Numbered from the stretch's first letter, positions 45,998 to 57,346 are shown. The stretch is DNA of 64,000 nucleotides from Ctena decussata (GCA_963989385.1 OZ022500.1:17064460-17128459); one strand, 5' to 3'. The notes: a model not told the origin generated them from the letters alone. Made by a program: numbers and translations.

Positions 45998-46226
45998 TGA
46001 GCCGCGACACAAGAAAACCAAAAAAGTGGTTGTGTACCCAGCGCAGACTCAAATCAGCCTTGGCATCAGCCCAGTTTGATTAGACTCTTCGTTAGGTGTA
46101 GCTAAGGGTCTAAGCTACCTCCATGCGGACAGCGGTGGCTCTGATCAAACTGGGCGGATGCCCAGGCTGATCTGAGTCTGCGCTGGGCGCACAACCACTT
46201 TGTTGGTTTTGTCATGTCGTGGCTCA
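45998..46226. mobile_element. Foldback MITE family A
   Basis: Near full length; a few bases shorter in the centre. Confidence 0.9.
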
Positions 46227-46550
46227 GATTATACTGTAGACTGTCTTCGAATCTCTAAATATACAGCACTGCATGCGTGTCCCTAAACCTAAGGTGTGAA
46301 GAAATTTTAGACTGCATCGTTGCTATACCTCTGGAAGTATTCAAATCATGGTTTTTCTACCTAGCGCGAACGATTTCATTTCGATTTCTCTTTCGTGAAT
46401 AAAAATCTTAAAAAGTTAAAATCTTAAAAAGTTAAAATCTTAAAAAAGCCTACATTGCTTTACCTTCATTCAGAATATTTAAAAAAAAACATTCTCAGTC
46501 ATGAGGAAAACGACAGAAAATAACTCGAATAGAATTTTATAACATGTACA

Positions 46551-46825
46551 GCCGGGCCGCGTGGCGCAGTCGGTGGCGCGTCCGACTCAAGAGGCAGAGG
46601 TCCCGGGTTCGGTACCCGGTCCGGCCACATACTTTCGTTTATCTTTCCGCTGATTCAAGAAGAGCAGTTGTCAGTTACTGGCGAAAGTATGTGCACTTAG
46701 TACTGGTTAACCGCTTAGGAGGTCTAGCCTGTCCAGGATTAGTGTGGGTAGGGCAACTGACCGTCCCGACATGACCATAGCTGTTTACCGTGGACGTAAA
46801 ACGATGAAACACCAACATCAACTAC
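46551..46825 (+). mobile_element. tRNA-headed SINE with 12-bp target duplication
   Basis: The head 46551-46627 has a seven-pair acceptor stem (GCCGGGC with GTCCGGC), box A TGGCGCAGTCGG (fits TRGYNNANNNGG), box B GGTTCGGTACC (one off consensus) and a five-pair T stem (CCGGG/CCCGG). The anticodon stem does not pair well, so it is a SINE head, not a tRNA gene. The body has an inverted pair CACATACTTTCG / CGAAAGTATGTG (46626, 46681), then TTAGTACTGGTTAACCGC and GACCGTCCCGACATGACC, ending ACGTAAAACGATGAAACACC. The exact duplication ATAACATGTACA flanks it (46539-46550, 46826-46837). Confidence 0.9.
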
Positions 46826-46843
46826 ATAACATGTACATACCGA

Positions 46844-47066
46844 CTGATTGATTGTTTGGGGTTTAGCTGCCCTTAGAGACAGTATTTCAGTCTATATCGG
46901 ACCGTCTCCCAGAGAGAGGGAGAAAGAAGAGAAATGATAGACGAGAGAAAAAATGTCCAAACAACCCCCACCCGCACCTACTGCAAGCACAATAGGCCCT
47001 TGCCCTACAATGGATGCCCCGGCACTGGAAGTTAGACACAGCACCATCGCACCACCCAACCACCCC
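46844..47066 (-). mobile_element. SINE family B, minus copy, 14-bp target duplication
   Basis: The minus strand begins GGGGGTGGTTGGGTGGTGCG and ends AACAATCAATCAG. The exact duplication CATGTACATACCGA flanks it at 46830-46843 and 47067-47080. Eight bases of that duplication lie within the target duplication of the upstream tRNA-headed SINE, so this element landed later, at the 3' edge of the first. A short piece (CCTACTGATTTGG) is missing in this copy. Confidence 0.9.
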
Positions 47067-47080
47067 CATGTACATACCGA

Positions 47081-47907
47081 AAAGTAATCTTAGGTTATCT
47101 GAAGTGCTAAATATAGAGAATAGGTAAAGTCCTTTTAAAGATACCCCAGCGTGCCTCAACAAGCCAGTTTCCATATATATGAGTACTAACATCATACAAA
47201 TTATATAGAAGTGGCATGCTAAAGCTTGGGAAAACTGTTTTACAGCTAAAACATTTAAACGTGGCATCTTAACATTACCATCCGCGTTTGAATTTGACCT
47301 ATAACATGGTTTCTTGACTTCATAATATCACTCTTTACCTATTTTGGATATCGATATTACATTGACTACATGTAACACATACATGAGGAGGAAACAATTT
47401 GCTTTAGCCATTTATCTATGACCTCATCTACCTTTATGATTCAGTGACTGCATGTTATTTCTCTCTTACATACATTGTTTGGGGTCGGAATATTTTATAA
47501 GCGTGAGAGTCAGGCATCCATTAGGCTCACTCTTTTGTCTTTTGACAACGCTTGATTTTGTTTTGCGTGAGAGTCAGGAACCCATTGGGCGCACACCACT
47601 GTCACAGAAAGCTGTGTTTTGGTTTGATAAGTTGTCGTTTTCTGCTGATGAGTCAGGCACTTAATTCCACTTCAAATTATTTGGAATACCTCTTGACTGT
47701 TGATAAATACTATTTTGAAGATATGGTCAATCACATAATGACTAATAAACTTGGTTGATTAATGCATGTTTATACGATACCGGAACCTTATTTTTCTATT
47801 TATATTTGTCTGTATCAAACGGTTATGCTATGGCAAATGCTTTTGGTATTGTCAGTTGCTCTTTTTGGACTGTGACATTCCCAGTTCTGCATCTAATGGT
47901 GCTTATA
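47081..47907. other. Mostly unique
   Basis: GCGTGAGAGTCAGG recurs at 47502 and 47566 with similar sequence after it, a small direct repeat. No gene is supported. Confidence 0.4.
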
Positions 47908-48149
47908 TGAGCCGCGACACGACAAAACCAACAAAGTGGTTGTGCGCACAGCCCAGACTCAGATCCGTCTGGGCGTTCGCGCAGTCCAATCAGACTTCGC
48001 TACATGTAAGTGTTTAAAGGGTAGCCAAGGGTCTAAGCTACCACCATGCGGACAGCGGAGACTCTGATCAGACTGGGCGGATGCCCAGGCTGATCTGAGT
48101 CTGCGCTGGGCGCAAAAACACTTTGTTGGTTTTGTCGTGTCGCGGCTCA
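47908..48149. mobile_element. Foldback MITE family A
   Basis: Full copy with the ends TGAGCCGCGACACGACAAAA, symmetrical to the last base, in a TATA context on both sides. Confidence 0.92.
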
Positions 48150-48901
48150 TATCTTTTTGCTAGAGTGTCAAGTCGCATTATTGACTTTAACTTTTGATGG
48201 CCAAACTTTTTAAATGAGGCTATCGGTAGCATCATACCCTTTGAACAGTTTTTTTTCTACATTTGATCGACAGCACTTCGACATGCTTGCTTAATTAATT
48301 AAAGGACTGAGAAGGCTCCTGCTCCAAGGTCCTTTGAGGCCTGAATTTAAAGATGACTTGGTGTACGAGTTCAAGAAGATTTCTGGTAAAAATGTTTTTT
48401 TCCCATCAGTTTACGAGGAAAGTCAATCGTATTAATATATTCGACAGCGTGCATGCTTTGTTGGTACCAAATAACGGTCGGCATTTATGCTGTCTTTTTA
48501 AATTGTGTAACGGTGAGTCCTGCCCCAGACCTATTTAAAGCTATTACATATTGTTGGTCGGGCTCGTCGGGGTTCAACTGGTGGTTTTTGTTTTCTCCGG
48601 TGCCAGATGAAGCATCTCGAGTATACAGTACTAGACCTACAATATTATTTATATTCTTGTTTATCTGACCTATCAACAAAAAGTGCCTTACCAACATTGA
48701 AAAAGACTAATGCTTTTACAGATGATCTTGTCTACGTGCACTTGATTGAGGAAAAGAAACCTTGTATTTTCTTGTTTTGCCGCAACCGCATTCCGCAATA
48801 TAGTTTCTGATCTCTACGGTATTGGCAAAAGACTGCTACGGTTGTCACATGTTTCGTCATTTAATATAAGGATATAACTTAGTTTAATCATTTTAATTTC
48901 T
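48150..48901. other. No recognisable feature
   Basis: Several overlapping short frames, none recognised. Confidence 0.35.
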
Positions 48902-49138
48902 GGGGTGGTCGGGTGGCGCGATGGTGCTGCGACTAGCTTCCAGTGCAAGGGCGTCCTGCTGATTTGGATAAAAGTAGGACAAGGGCCGTCTGTGCTTGCA
49001 GTAGGTGCGGGTGGGGGTTGTTTGGACATTTTGTCACTCGCCTATCCTTTCTCTCTTCTTTCTCCCTCTCTCTGGGAGACGGCCCGATATAGACTGAAAT
49101 ACTGTTTCAAAGGGCCGTTAAACCCAAAACAATCAATC
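48902..49138 (+). mobile_element. SINE family B
   Basis: Full length: GGGGTGGTCGGGTGGCGCGA to GGGCCGTTAAACCC with an AATCAATCAT tail. Confidence 0.85.
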
Positions 49139-50543
49139 ATTAAAATTGCTTTCTCACAAGTTTTTTTTTTTTGTTTGTTACAATTATATCTGTTTCATAC
49201 CTCCAATATATTTTGGACGAACGGCGAATTGTAAGTAGCTTCTAAAAAATGACTGAATATGTTACCAAAGCTTCAACATTTTGACCATACTCCTCTATTC
49301 CTGTTTAGAAAATATACCAGCACAAGATGTTTTCGTAAACCAACGGATGGTCGAATGAATTTGACTTCCCATGTAGAGTGGATGATTGTGGTATGTTCAT
49401 GTGCTCATATGAGCTTTCAAAACATTAAAAAATGGCCGTTTTTATTCAGACTTTCTAACTGGCTGATCTAATGCAATAGGCGTGATGTTGTTTAGTCTAT
49501 GCATGCTTTCGTGGTCCCTCGACAAAAATCTGTTGCTTTTTTATGATATATTTTGTTTTGATCCTGATTGATGTGCTTGTTAGCATTCCCCAGCATTGTG
49601 ATCATCTCGTCAAGAAAGAGTGAGCTGCTGTTTTTTTTTTGTTTTTTGTTTTTTTTTGGGGGGGGGGGGTGGGGGTTGTTGTTGTTTTGTTGTTGTTTTT
49701 TCTTTGTTTTTGTTTATTATTTTTACGTATGTAAAGGGTGCGTCCTTGTTTGTTCGGAGTTGTCTTGCTTATGGTGTGCTTATAGGCTGTGGTCAATGAT
49801 TGTGGCAGTTCTTGGGAATTTTTATCATTACATAAAAATACGCTTGGGCAACCACTTTCTCGCCCTATTACTCACATTTCTACTTATATGTTGCGCAAGT
49901 ATGCTACATTAAACTGTGGATAAGACATGTTTGCTCAAAAGGAGGAGGGAAGGACTATGCTTCAGTTATTAACTCCAACGACTCTTCTGACTTTTGCATT
50001 CGTCACATAAATGTGTACAATTATTCTTAATTTAACCTCAAATCGCATATTCGTAATTTAACACTTTCTGAACTGAAATGCTTGTGTGAAGGTCATTGCC
50101 AATTTTTCGATATCATAATGCTACAGATAAACTTTCAAGTTCTTTGATATAATCTGTCCTTACCGACTTTCCTTGGTGGTGTTGGGAATGATGCACTTTT
50201 CGTCTGATGACCAGATTCAGTCATACCAAATCTGCTTTCTGAAACCTTTAATTTCCCTGTTAAAGACCTTAAAATGGGTTTAAGAAAATGTAGACGTAAC
50301 AAATCAGTGAAATTGAAGACTATGTCATTTTAACAGCTTGATTTTGGACCCGACGTGAAACAGCTTCGTCTGATCCAACACTTTTCTAAAGCTTTCATAC
50401 ACTTTCTTTGCTTGGATACATTACTTACAGATTTTCCCAGCCATGTATACAGTACAGACTAAACTCATGATAAATTTAGAGAATGTTTAGATAACAGCTA
50501 TCTGTTTAATTTACTGCAATGGGCCTAAATATTGGCACACATA
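49139..50543. other. Unique stretch with T/G-rich low-complexity tract
   Basis: 49630-49715 is a T-run, a G-run and TTG repeats. Nothing else. Confidence 0.45.
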
Positions 50544-50781
50544 TGAGCCGCGATACGACAAAACCAACAAAGTGGTTGTGCGCCCAGCGCAGACTCAGAT
50601 CAACCTGGGCATCCGCCCAGTCTGATCAGAGTCTTCGCTGTCCGCATGAAGGTAGCCTAGTCGCTTAGCTATCCTTTAAGCGCTTAGCAAAGAGTCTGAT
50701 CTGACTGGGTGGATGCCCAGGCTGATCTGAGTCTGCGCAGGGCGCACAGCCACTTTGTTGGATTTCTCGCGTCGCGGCTCA
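50544..50781. mobile_element. Foldback MITE family A
   Basis: Full-length copy, inserted in ATA/ATA context. Confidence 0.9.
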
Positions 50782-52029
50782 TATTACTTAACTAAAGTAG
50801 ACCTAGATCAGACAGCTGACCAAAGCCTATACAGTTTGCTATTCCACCGATAACCTTATGACAAAGTGCTGTGAAGTAAATTCGATCAGTTCTGAATTAA
50901 GAATGCTTACAGTGTCCATTTTTTTCGGGTAGGAAGGGTAAATTTGAAATTTGAACAAGTGAACCTGTATTATTCTTATATATGCACTAAAATTTGCTCC
51001 AAGCGAATGTTTCAGCTCACTTTACAAATTTATTCAACTGATATAATGTGAAGATGCGACAAAGTATGTTGTTTATATGCTCTTTGTATGTTATGCTGCC
51101 ATATCTGTGGAATGTGCACATATTATGCCTTCGAGATCCAACGTGAATAATGAATTTTTGGTCTGGCTGAATTTTATTTGTGTGTTTGTTTTGTCTAGTA
51201 AAATAAACGGAGGAAAATGGAGAATAAGGGTCAAAATCGTCTGTACACAGCTGCACAAACCGATTTGACTTAAAAAACAAAAACAGCAACAGTGAAACCA
51301 ACAGTGAATGAGACGGTATCGGACATATCGGTACAAATCAGGTGCCCGTTATACTAAACAGCATAACCCTAAGATTTACTTAAATTTGTGTCGAAGTACG
51401 AAGATCTTAGTATAGTGAAACAAGCACCAGGTTTTGGCAGAGATTTGCATAAAGTTAGATACTAGCCAGCTCATGAAGCCCTAGCCATAGCCCTATCCAC
51501 GACAACAACGACCAAAACAAACATAGACCATATTACACAGTGAGTCAGAATATCATATATAAACAGAGCTAATGCCATGGACACCTGGCCAACAATATTG
51601 TTAGTTTTAGTTCCAACGTGAACCGAGTAACAACACTACAATATTAACACCTTGACCGCCAATGATCTGTTAGGAAAGCTGATATGTTTGTTAATGACTT
51701 GACTATACCGTCTGATAGATAGATTGGCACACTGCCGTAGAAATTCTGTGTAGAAAAGTTCAGTATGTTCGTACTTATATCTGAGATGCGTCTTGAATGG
51801 TGCAAGTCGGAGCTGGAAACTGTATTAAATAGAAACTCGTTTTATTAAATCAAAACGCATAAAACATTCGAATATACATGTCTCGTACTCAAAGCAAATT
51901 TCACTTTTCTGCATATTTCGTAATCTGGAAGAAGCTTCAGTTGCAGATTGGCGCAATTCAGCTTATCTTTAAATGGGACCAGAGAGGTGTATTGCTGAAT
52001 TTGAGACTGAATATCAGTCTAAATATAAT
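50782..52029. other. No recognisable feature
   Basis: AT-rich; nothing supported. Confidence 0.35.
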
Positions 52030-52272
52030 TGAACCGCGACACGAGAAAACCAACAAAGTGGTTGTGCGCCCAGCCCAGACTCAGATCAGACTGGGCGGAT
52101 GCCCAGTCTGATCAGAGTCTTCGCTGTCCGCATGGAGGTAGCTTAGACCCTTAGCTACCCTTTGAGTGCCCTGCGAAGACTCTCATCAGACTGGGTGGAT
52201 AGCAAGGCTGATCTGAGTCTGCGCTGTGCGCACAACCACATTGTTGGTTTTCTCGTCTCGTGTCGCGGCTCA
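52030..52272. mobile_element. Foldback MITE family A
   Basis: Full copy. TCTCG is duplicated in the right arm (TTTCTCGTCTCGTGTCGCGG), and the left end reads TGAACC. Confidence 0.9.
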
Positions 52273-52604
52273 TATGTACAACGCTACAGATTTGTCCTGA
52301 ATTCTAGGACGATTGACCTAATGTTCTCGTCTCTCGACTCTTTTCGTTTTCGTTGCCGACCCTTAAACTGTTCGACCATTTTTAACAAGAACCAAAATAG
52401 CGAACAAACATGTCAGACTATCACCATCAATGCGTTCAAAATAATAATCCCTTTGTAATCTGTATGCTCAAAAGTTCCGGATTTGCACGATTTTTGTATG
52501 TAGGTGTATTGCGCTCACTCGTACATGTAATGAGTTAATTGAAAACGTTAAGGCCCTTATACAACTGTAAAAGAAGGTGAATACATATATAAAAATTATC
52601 TTTT
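52273..52604. other. No recognisable feature
   Basis: Nothing supported. Confidence 0.35.
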
Positions 52605-52805
52605 TAATGCTAATCAGTCTTTGAATCAACTGCCTTATTGAAATTTAAAACAAATTACAGTATGTTTTCCCTGGCTTTTGCCACCAGATCATGCCAGGGT
52701 TACTGATGAGGCTTCAGTAGCCGAAACTTCGAAATATTGCCCATGTTTCTTCTTTCGAATACAATGTTCTTTGCTCTTGAAGAACTGAATTTTATACCCA
52801 GCCTA
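52605..52805 (+). mobile_element. Single diverged unit of the hammerhead repeat family
   Basis: On the plus strand the order is AATCAGTCTTTGAATCAACT, AAATTACAGTATG, the ribozyme, CCCATGTTTC and TTTGCTCTTGAAGAACT. This is co-linear with the minus strand of the units at 6967-8062 over about 200 bp. Flanks outside do not match, so about half a unit is preserved. Confidence 0.8.
52697..52742 (+). ncRNA. Hammerhead ribozyme, diverged single copy
   Basis: Core CTGATGA and GAAA are intact. Stem II is GGCT-UCAGU-AGCC. Stem III (CTT-CG-AAA) has one mismatch, the triplet ends TA instead of TC, and stem I (GGGTTA with TTGCCC) has one T-T mismatch. The changed stem II loop with kept stem suggests the fold was maintained for a time. 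Predicted cleavage is after 52736, probably weak. Confidence 0.75.
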
Positions 52806-53269
52806 TTTCAAAGACCATTTTTATATGTAAAAGGTCAGACAACATTGATGTTCCGGCGCCCAAACTACTCTTTCATTTTTTGTGAATAAAATGCCAGCGC
52901 GATGAAAAGGAATCACGGAAGATATAATTCGGCAAAGAGCGAAGACTCAGAGAAGCCAATAAATCCGCGTAACTGATCGACGTCTTCACAACTAGTGGTT
53001 AAATTATAGATTTTTTATGCAATCGAAGATAATCTGATCAGGTTGTGCACATGCTAATGTGAGTCTACAATCATCGCATCAGTCCTCATGACAGAAATAC
53101 TATTTTTCTGTTGGTCTAAGAAGTTTTTTTTCGTATTGGCCTTTTCATATTACACAATACAGGATTCGTCTGAGTATTGAAGGTAATTATATTATACTGT
53201 CATCTTATTGGCTTCAGCCGCTGGTGTTGCCTTTGGTCATCACATGTTTTGTGTTGTCTCTTTCCCACA
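52806..53269. other. No recognisable feature
   Basis: Nothing supported. Confidence 0.35.
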
Positions 53270-53345
53270 TGGTGTCTTGGTTTGGATCTGGAATTGAATT
53301 GTGTCAGTTCCTAAGAATCTTGATCTTTACTTTCCTAATACTATA
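53270..53345 (-). repeat. Dispersed repeat D, end fragment
   Basis: CCCACATGGTGTCTTGGTTT and GAATTGTGTCAGTTCCTAAG are the complement of the start of the copy at 22495. Confidence 0.45.
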
Positions 53346-53414
53346 CTTTCTAAAAATAAAGATGGTCAGTTGTTTACATAACATTTCGTAAAGTAGATGA
53401 GACAGAAATGATCA

Positions 53415-53637
53415 GGGGCCGTATTCATAAAACGACTTAAGTGGTTGCCCTGCTGTTGCTAAGGCTAAATTTCTTTGAAGGAGATTCCCTACAACTATGA
53501 AATTTGCTCTGGAGGAACAGTCTTATAAAGACTGTTCCTCCAGACCAAATTTCATAGTTGTAGGGAATCTCCTTTATAGATATTTAGCCTTAGCAACAGC
53601 ATAGCAACGACTTAAGTGGCTTTATGAATACGGCCCC
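53415..53637. mobile_element. Foldback MITE family C, copy 1
   Basis: Near-perfect palindrome GGGGCCGTATTCATAAAACG to its complement at 53637. Arms about 105 bp, with the centre ACAGTCTTATAAAGACTGT. Copies 2 and 3 are at 55481 and 58952. Confidence 0.9.
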
Positions 53638-53639
53638 AG

Positions 53640-53960
53640 GAATCGACACAATCGATTTCCCAGTTCTGCACCAAACACAATATGGGAAAGAAAAACAACA
53701 AAGACGGCACACAAAGCAAAACAGAACCAGCAAAAAGCCAAGTTAGCGCTCTCCCAGCAGAGGACCGCGAGGTTATCATGAATAATGTATTAAAATGCCA
53801 TAAAGTAATTAAACGCCCACAACAATAGAACTAATAGTAAATCACAACAGAAGCAGTGCCTTGGAACGGTCAGCAATACATTATTGGGGTTGGGGGTCTT
53901 AAGCCGGTTTTACATGCGCATAGCCCTCGCCCTGGGTTCTGTTGTTGTTAATAGATATGC
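53640..53960 (+). repeat. Dispersed repeat D, plus copy
   Basis: TTTCCCAGTTCTGCACCAAA, ATATGGGAAAGAAAAACAAC, AGTGCCTTGGAACGGTCAGC, TTATTGGGGTTGGGGGTCTT and AAGCCGGTTTTACATGCG. It directly follows MITE C copy 1, and together with 53270-53345 shows repeats inserted in one another. Confidence 0.6.
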
Positions 53961-55480
53961 AAGTTATTCGGTCTTTGTGATGGACTACTAACCCATAAAT
54001 AGACCAATACAGCAAATATATAAATCAGGATTAAACACTGAAAAACAAGGTGAGAACTCAACAGCATGAACATTGAAACGCTGGACCAAAGGAAGTCAAA
54101 CAACTTTGGGCCAGATCAAAGACAAATCATCAAGCAGTAACCAACTTCTTAACCAACTTAGTTAAAATTTATTTTCTGTTGGAATATCCTAGCTAGATCC
54201 ACTTCTAAGAGGCGTTCAAGTTTATAGAGATTGGCGATTTGATTGGTTGACTTAAGGTTGCTTATAATGAAATTTTCACTCAATATATAGGAAGGCTACT
54301 ATATAAAGACCTTGCAGCTGCATGATGACATGTTCTAAGGTCTCTTTTCTCGAACCGAGGATGAGTGTGATTAACAATGTTTCGTAGTCTTAAACCTCGA
54401 AGAGCTTTACATTATCTATCTACCTTTTCTCGCAGCTTACCTGTGACTACCTGCTATACACAAGGTCAAAGGATTCATTTCATTCCCATAATATCGACTA
54501 CCGTCTACTATCTCTGTACGAAGTCGGCGTTGCTCACAATAGTGGTGTTGTTGTACTGGTATCAAAGCGTTGTTGGAATTATTAGCTTATAATATTATAC
54601 AGATAAAGAGATAGATTATCTAATGCTTTATTGCAGACATGCAATTATTTGTCAGAATACATAGGCAGTGGAAAGATATATATGCAGTGCGTGTGTGCAG
54701 ATGATACGTCAGGAAGGATTTTAGACGTAGTGTTTGTAAGGAATGCATTTATTAATATAAAAGTGCAATAATCAAAAGAAATATTAACGTAAAAGATAAT
54801 TCTGCATTTCGGTGATTAAATTAAAGGACATATGATAGGATATGTTTAAACTGAGAGGAAACTTTATAAATAATTCTGTGACTGCCTAACTTTGTATTAT
54901 TCTCGTGTTTAGAGATGTATCGATCGAAAAACTTAGTGATGCTTTTATTTTATTCCTTTGTAAAGTGGAATAGTATAACTGTTTCTTGTTATATGGTAAG
55001 AATTTTAAAATCGTTTATTGCACTAAGTATCGCAAACTGAGGCGCATGTAGTTGAATCGCATACGCTTTTATAAACAATATAAGATTTTACGTAAACAAA
55101 TGTAAAATAGTTTTTGTGAGGAAATTTCAACTTCATGTAGCCATTTCGCTATCCATGCCGGCTGCATGTCTTTGTAGACCGGAACTGATAGTGAAGGACG
55201 TGGAGAGAGGGGACTCATAAATGAAAGTTATATATACGCGCCATCGAGGGAATGAAAGAAAATGTGGGCTTAAGGAGATAAAAATTGAGAACGGGTTTTA
55301 GAAATGGCGCCTGACTGGGGAAACAAACACATGAGACTTCGGAAGTAAAAATAACAAAGAAGCATCTTTAAAGAAACAAAACAAAGAAAACAAAGGGGGG
55401 GGGGGGGTCATTTTAACGGCGAAGGCCAAACTGGGGGATCTTTTGGGAGCAACGGATGTTTAAAAAGGGGTCCACTCTTA
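53961..55480. other. No recognisable feature apart from poly-G
   Basis: A G-run of about 13 at 55395-55408. No gene is supported in 1.5 kb. Confidence 0.4.
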
Positions 55481-55696
55481 GCGTATTCATAAAACGACTT
55501 AAGTGGTTGCTATGCTGTTGCTAAGGCTAAATTTCTTCGAAAGAGATTCCCTACAACTATGAAATTTGCTCTGGAGGAACAGTCTTAGTAAGACTGTTCC
55601 TCCAGAGTAAATTTCATATTTGTAGGGAATCTCCTTTATAGATATTTAGCCTTAGCAACCGCGTAGCAACGACTTAAGTCGCTTTATGAATACAGC
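55481..55696. mobile_element. Foldback MITE family C, copy 2
   Basis: Palindrome with GCGTATTCATAAAACGACTT ends and the centre ACAGTCTTAGTAAGACTGT. The outer GGGGC of copy 1 is missing. Confidence 0.9.
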
Positions 55697-55810
55697 GAAA
55701 ACAAAATAATGTCATTCCTATCTGAAAGTGCTTATACTTTATGTCCTTGCAGGTCGTACTTGATAATGAAATAGTGATAAAAATATGACAAAAATACAGA
55801 TATCCACTTA

Positions 55811-55872
55811 CCATGTTCCTTCTCCTGAATGTATTCTTTGCTCTTGAAGGAACTCTTTATGATTTTAATTAC
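55811..55872 (+). mobile_element. Hammerhead-family fragment starting at the cleavage site
   Basis: CCATGTTCCTTCTCCTGAAT, GTATTCTTTGCTCTTGAAGG and AACTCTTTATGATTTTAATT match the units at 6967-8062 (minus strand) from just after the predicted self-cleavage point onward. No ribozyme precedes it. Confidence 0.65.
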
Positions 55873-56291
55873 ACTTGTATTTGGCATTGTAGAGAGTAAG
55901 TGTTAGCCGTTAATTACATCATCTTTAGTTTCTCCTTGTTTTACTTTTACTTGGATAATCCGGAAATATAAACCTGATCATTTCCGGATGTTCTATGTTA
56001 CAATGAAACTAGATGAAATTAAAAATATGATACAGGGCTAACCCTTACGTTAATATCCTGTATTGTGTTTCAGTTTCTTTGGCCAATATGTCAACCAAAA
56101 TATAGACTTGACCAATACATGTATATCAGTTAATTTGTTTAAAAGCTAAATCCGTCAGTCAAGATGCAGAGTGTTATTTCCAAAGTAATGACGGTTAATA
56201 ATATTACATGTCACTGAAAAAATATTTTGTGCATGCACCTGTTAACAATAAATTTGCGTACAAACGGACATTCAAGACAAATTGAATGGAA
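55873..56291. other. No recognisable feature
   Basis: Nothing supported. Confidence 0.35.
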
Positions 56292-56399
56292 CCCAGCGGG
56301 CACATGGCTTCAAAATGACGTCGTTCTGGCGTCGGTGCGACGTCGTTACGTCGCGCCGACGTCAGTACGACATCATTTTAACGTCATGTGCCGGCTGGG
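56292..56399. mobile_element. ACGTCA-rich palindromic mini-element, copy 3
   Basis: CCCAGCGGGCACATGGCTTC to ACGTCATGTGCCGGCTGGG, with GACGTCG and CGACGTC words inside. Confidence 0.75.
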
Positions 56400-56752
56400 A
56401 AACTGCAACAGCAAACCGACTCGAAACGGTCAGTAGTGATACTAATGGGACTTAAAATAGTTTTCATGTGCAGCCTCACTCTTAAAACATTTATGTTTAG
56501 GTGCAGATCTTCTGTACACGCTCGTATTAGAGCGAAACCGTCAAAAATACTGGGGTCAGTCTCTCCGCCGTGGAAATAAACAGGGAAGCACATCGTAATA
56601 CATCTGAAACATTTCTTCGGATGTCTAGTAATAAACTGTCGGAATTAATCCGAAAACCCTGTTTTCAATTTTACTAAAAACTCGTATGAATTTGTAAGCT
56701 AAGTAAAATAGAAAAAAAATATTAGAATAAAAAGATAAACAAGAGAAAGCAA

Positions 56753-56990
56753 TGGGGTGGTCGTGTGGTGCGATGGTGCTGCGTATAACTTCCAGTGCCG
56801 GGGCGTCCTACTGATTTGTTTTAATAGTAGGGCAAGGGCCTACTGTGCTTGCAGTAGATGCGGGTGGGGGGTTGTTTGGACATTTTTTCTCTCGTCTATC
56901 GTTTCTTTTCTTTCTCCCATTCTTTGGGAGACCGCCCGATATAGACTGAAATATTGTCTCAAAGGGCCGTTAAATCCAAAACAACCAGCC
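56753..56990 (+). mobile_element. SINE family B with 12-bp target duplication
   Basis: GGGGTGGTCGTGTGGTGCGA to GGGCCGTTAAATCCAAAACAACCAGCC. Flanked by AAGAGAAAGCAA (56741-56752) and AAGACAAAGCAA (56991-57002), one difference. Confidence 0.85.
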
Positions 56991-57108
56991 AAGACAAAGC
57001 AAAGCCGTCTAAAATACTGGGGCAAGTCTCTCCGCCGTTGAAAAAACAGGGAAGCACATGTGTCAGCGTGAAAAGGTTTTCTGTTAGATGTTCAGCCAAC
57101 GATATAAT

Positions 57109-57346
57109 TGAGCCGCGACACGACAAAACCAACAATGTGGTTGTGCGCCCAGCACAGTCTCAGATCAGCCTTGGCATCCGCCCAGTTTGACCAGACTCTT
57201 CGTTAAGTGTTCAAAGGGTAGCTAAGGGTCTAATCTATCTCCATGCGGACAGCGAAGACTCTGATCAGACTGGGCGGATGCCCAGGCTGATCTGAGTCTG
57301 CGCTGGGCGCACATCCACATTGTTGCTTTTGTCGTGTCGCAGCTCA
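57109..57346. mobile_element. Foldback MITE family A
   Basis: Full copy in AT-rich context, about 100 bp after a SINE B. Confidence 0.9.

Noticed and set aside
46551..46627. A functional tRNA gene (possibly Leu-CAA)
   Set aside because: Acceptor and T stems and both pol III boxes are good, but the anticodon stem around CTCAAGA does not pair and the sequence continues into a SINE body with a target duplication.
49630..49715. A G-quadruplex regulatory tract
   Set aside because: One G-run only, within T/G low-complexity sequence; not four spaced runs.
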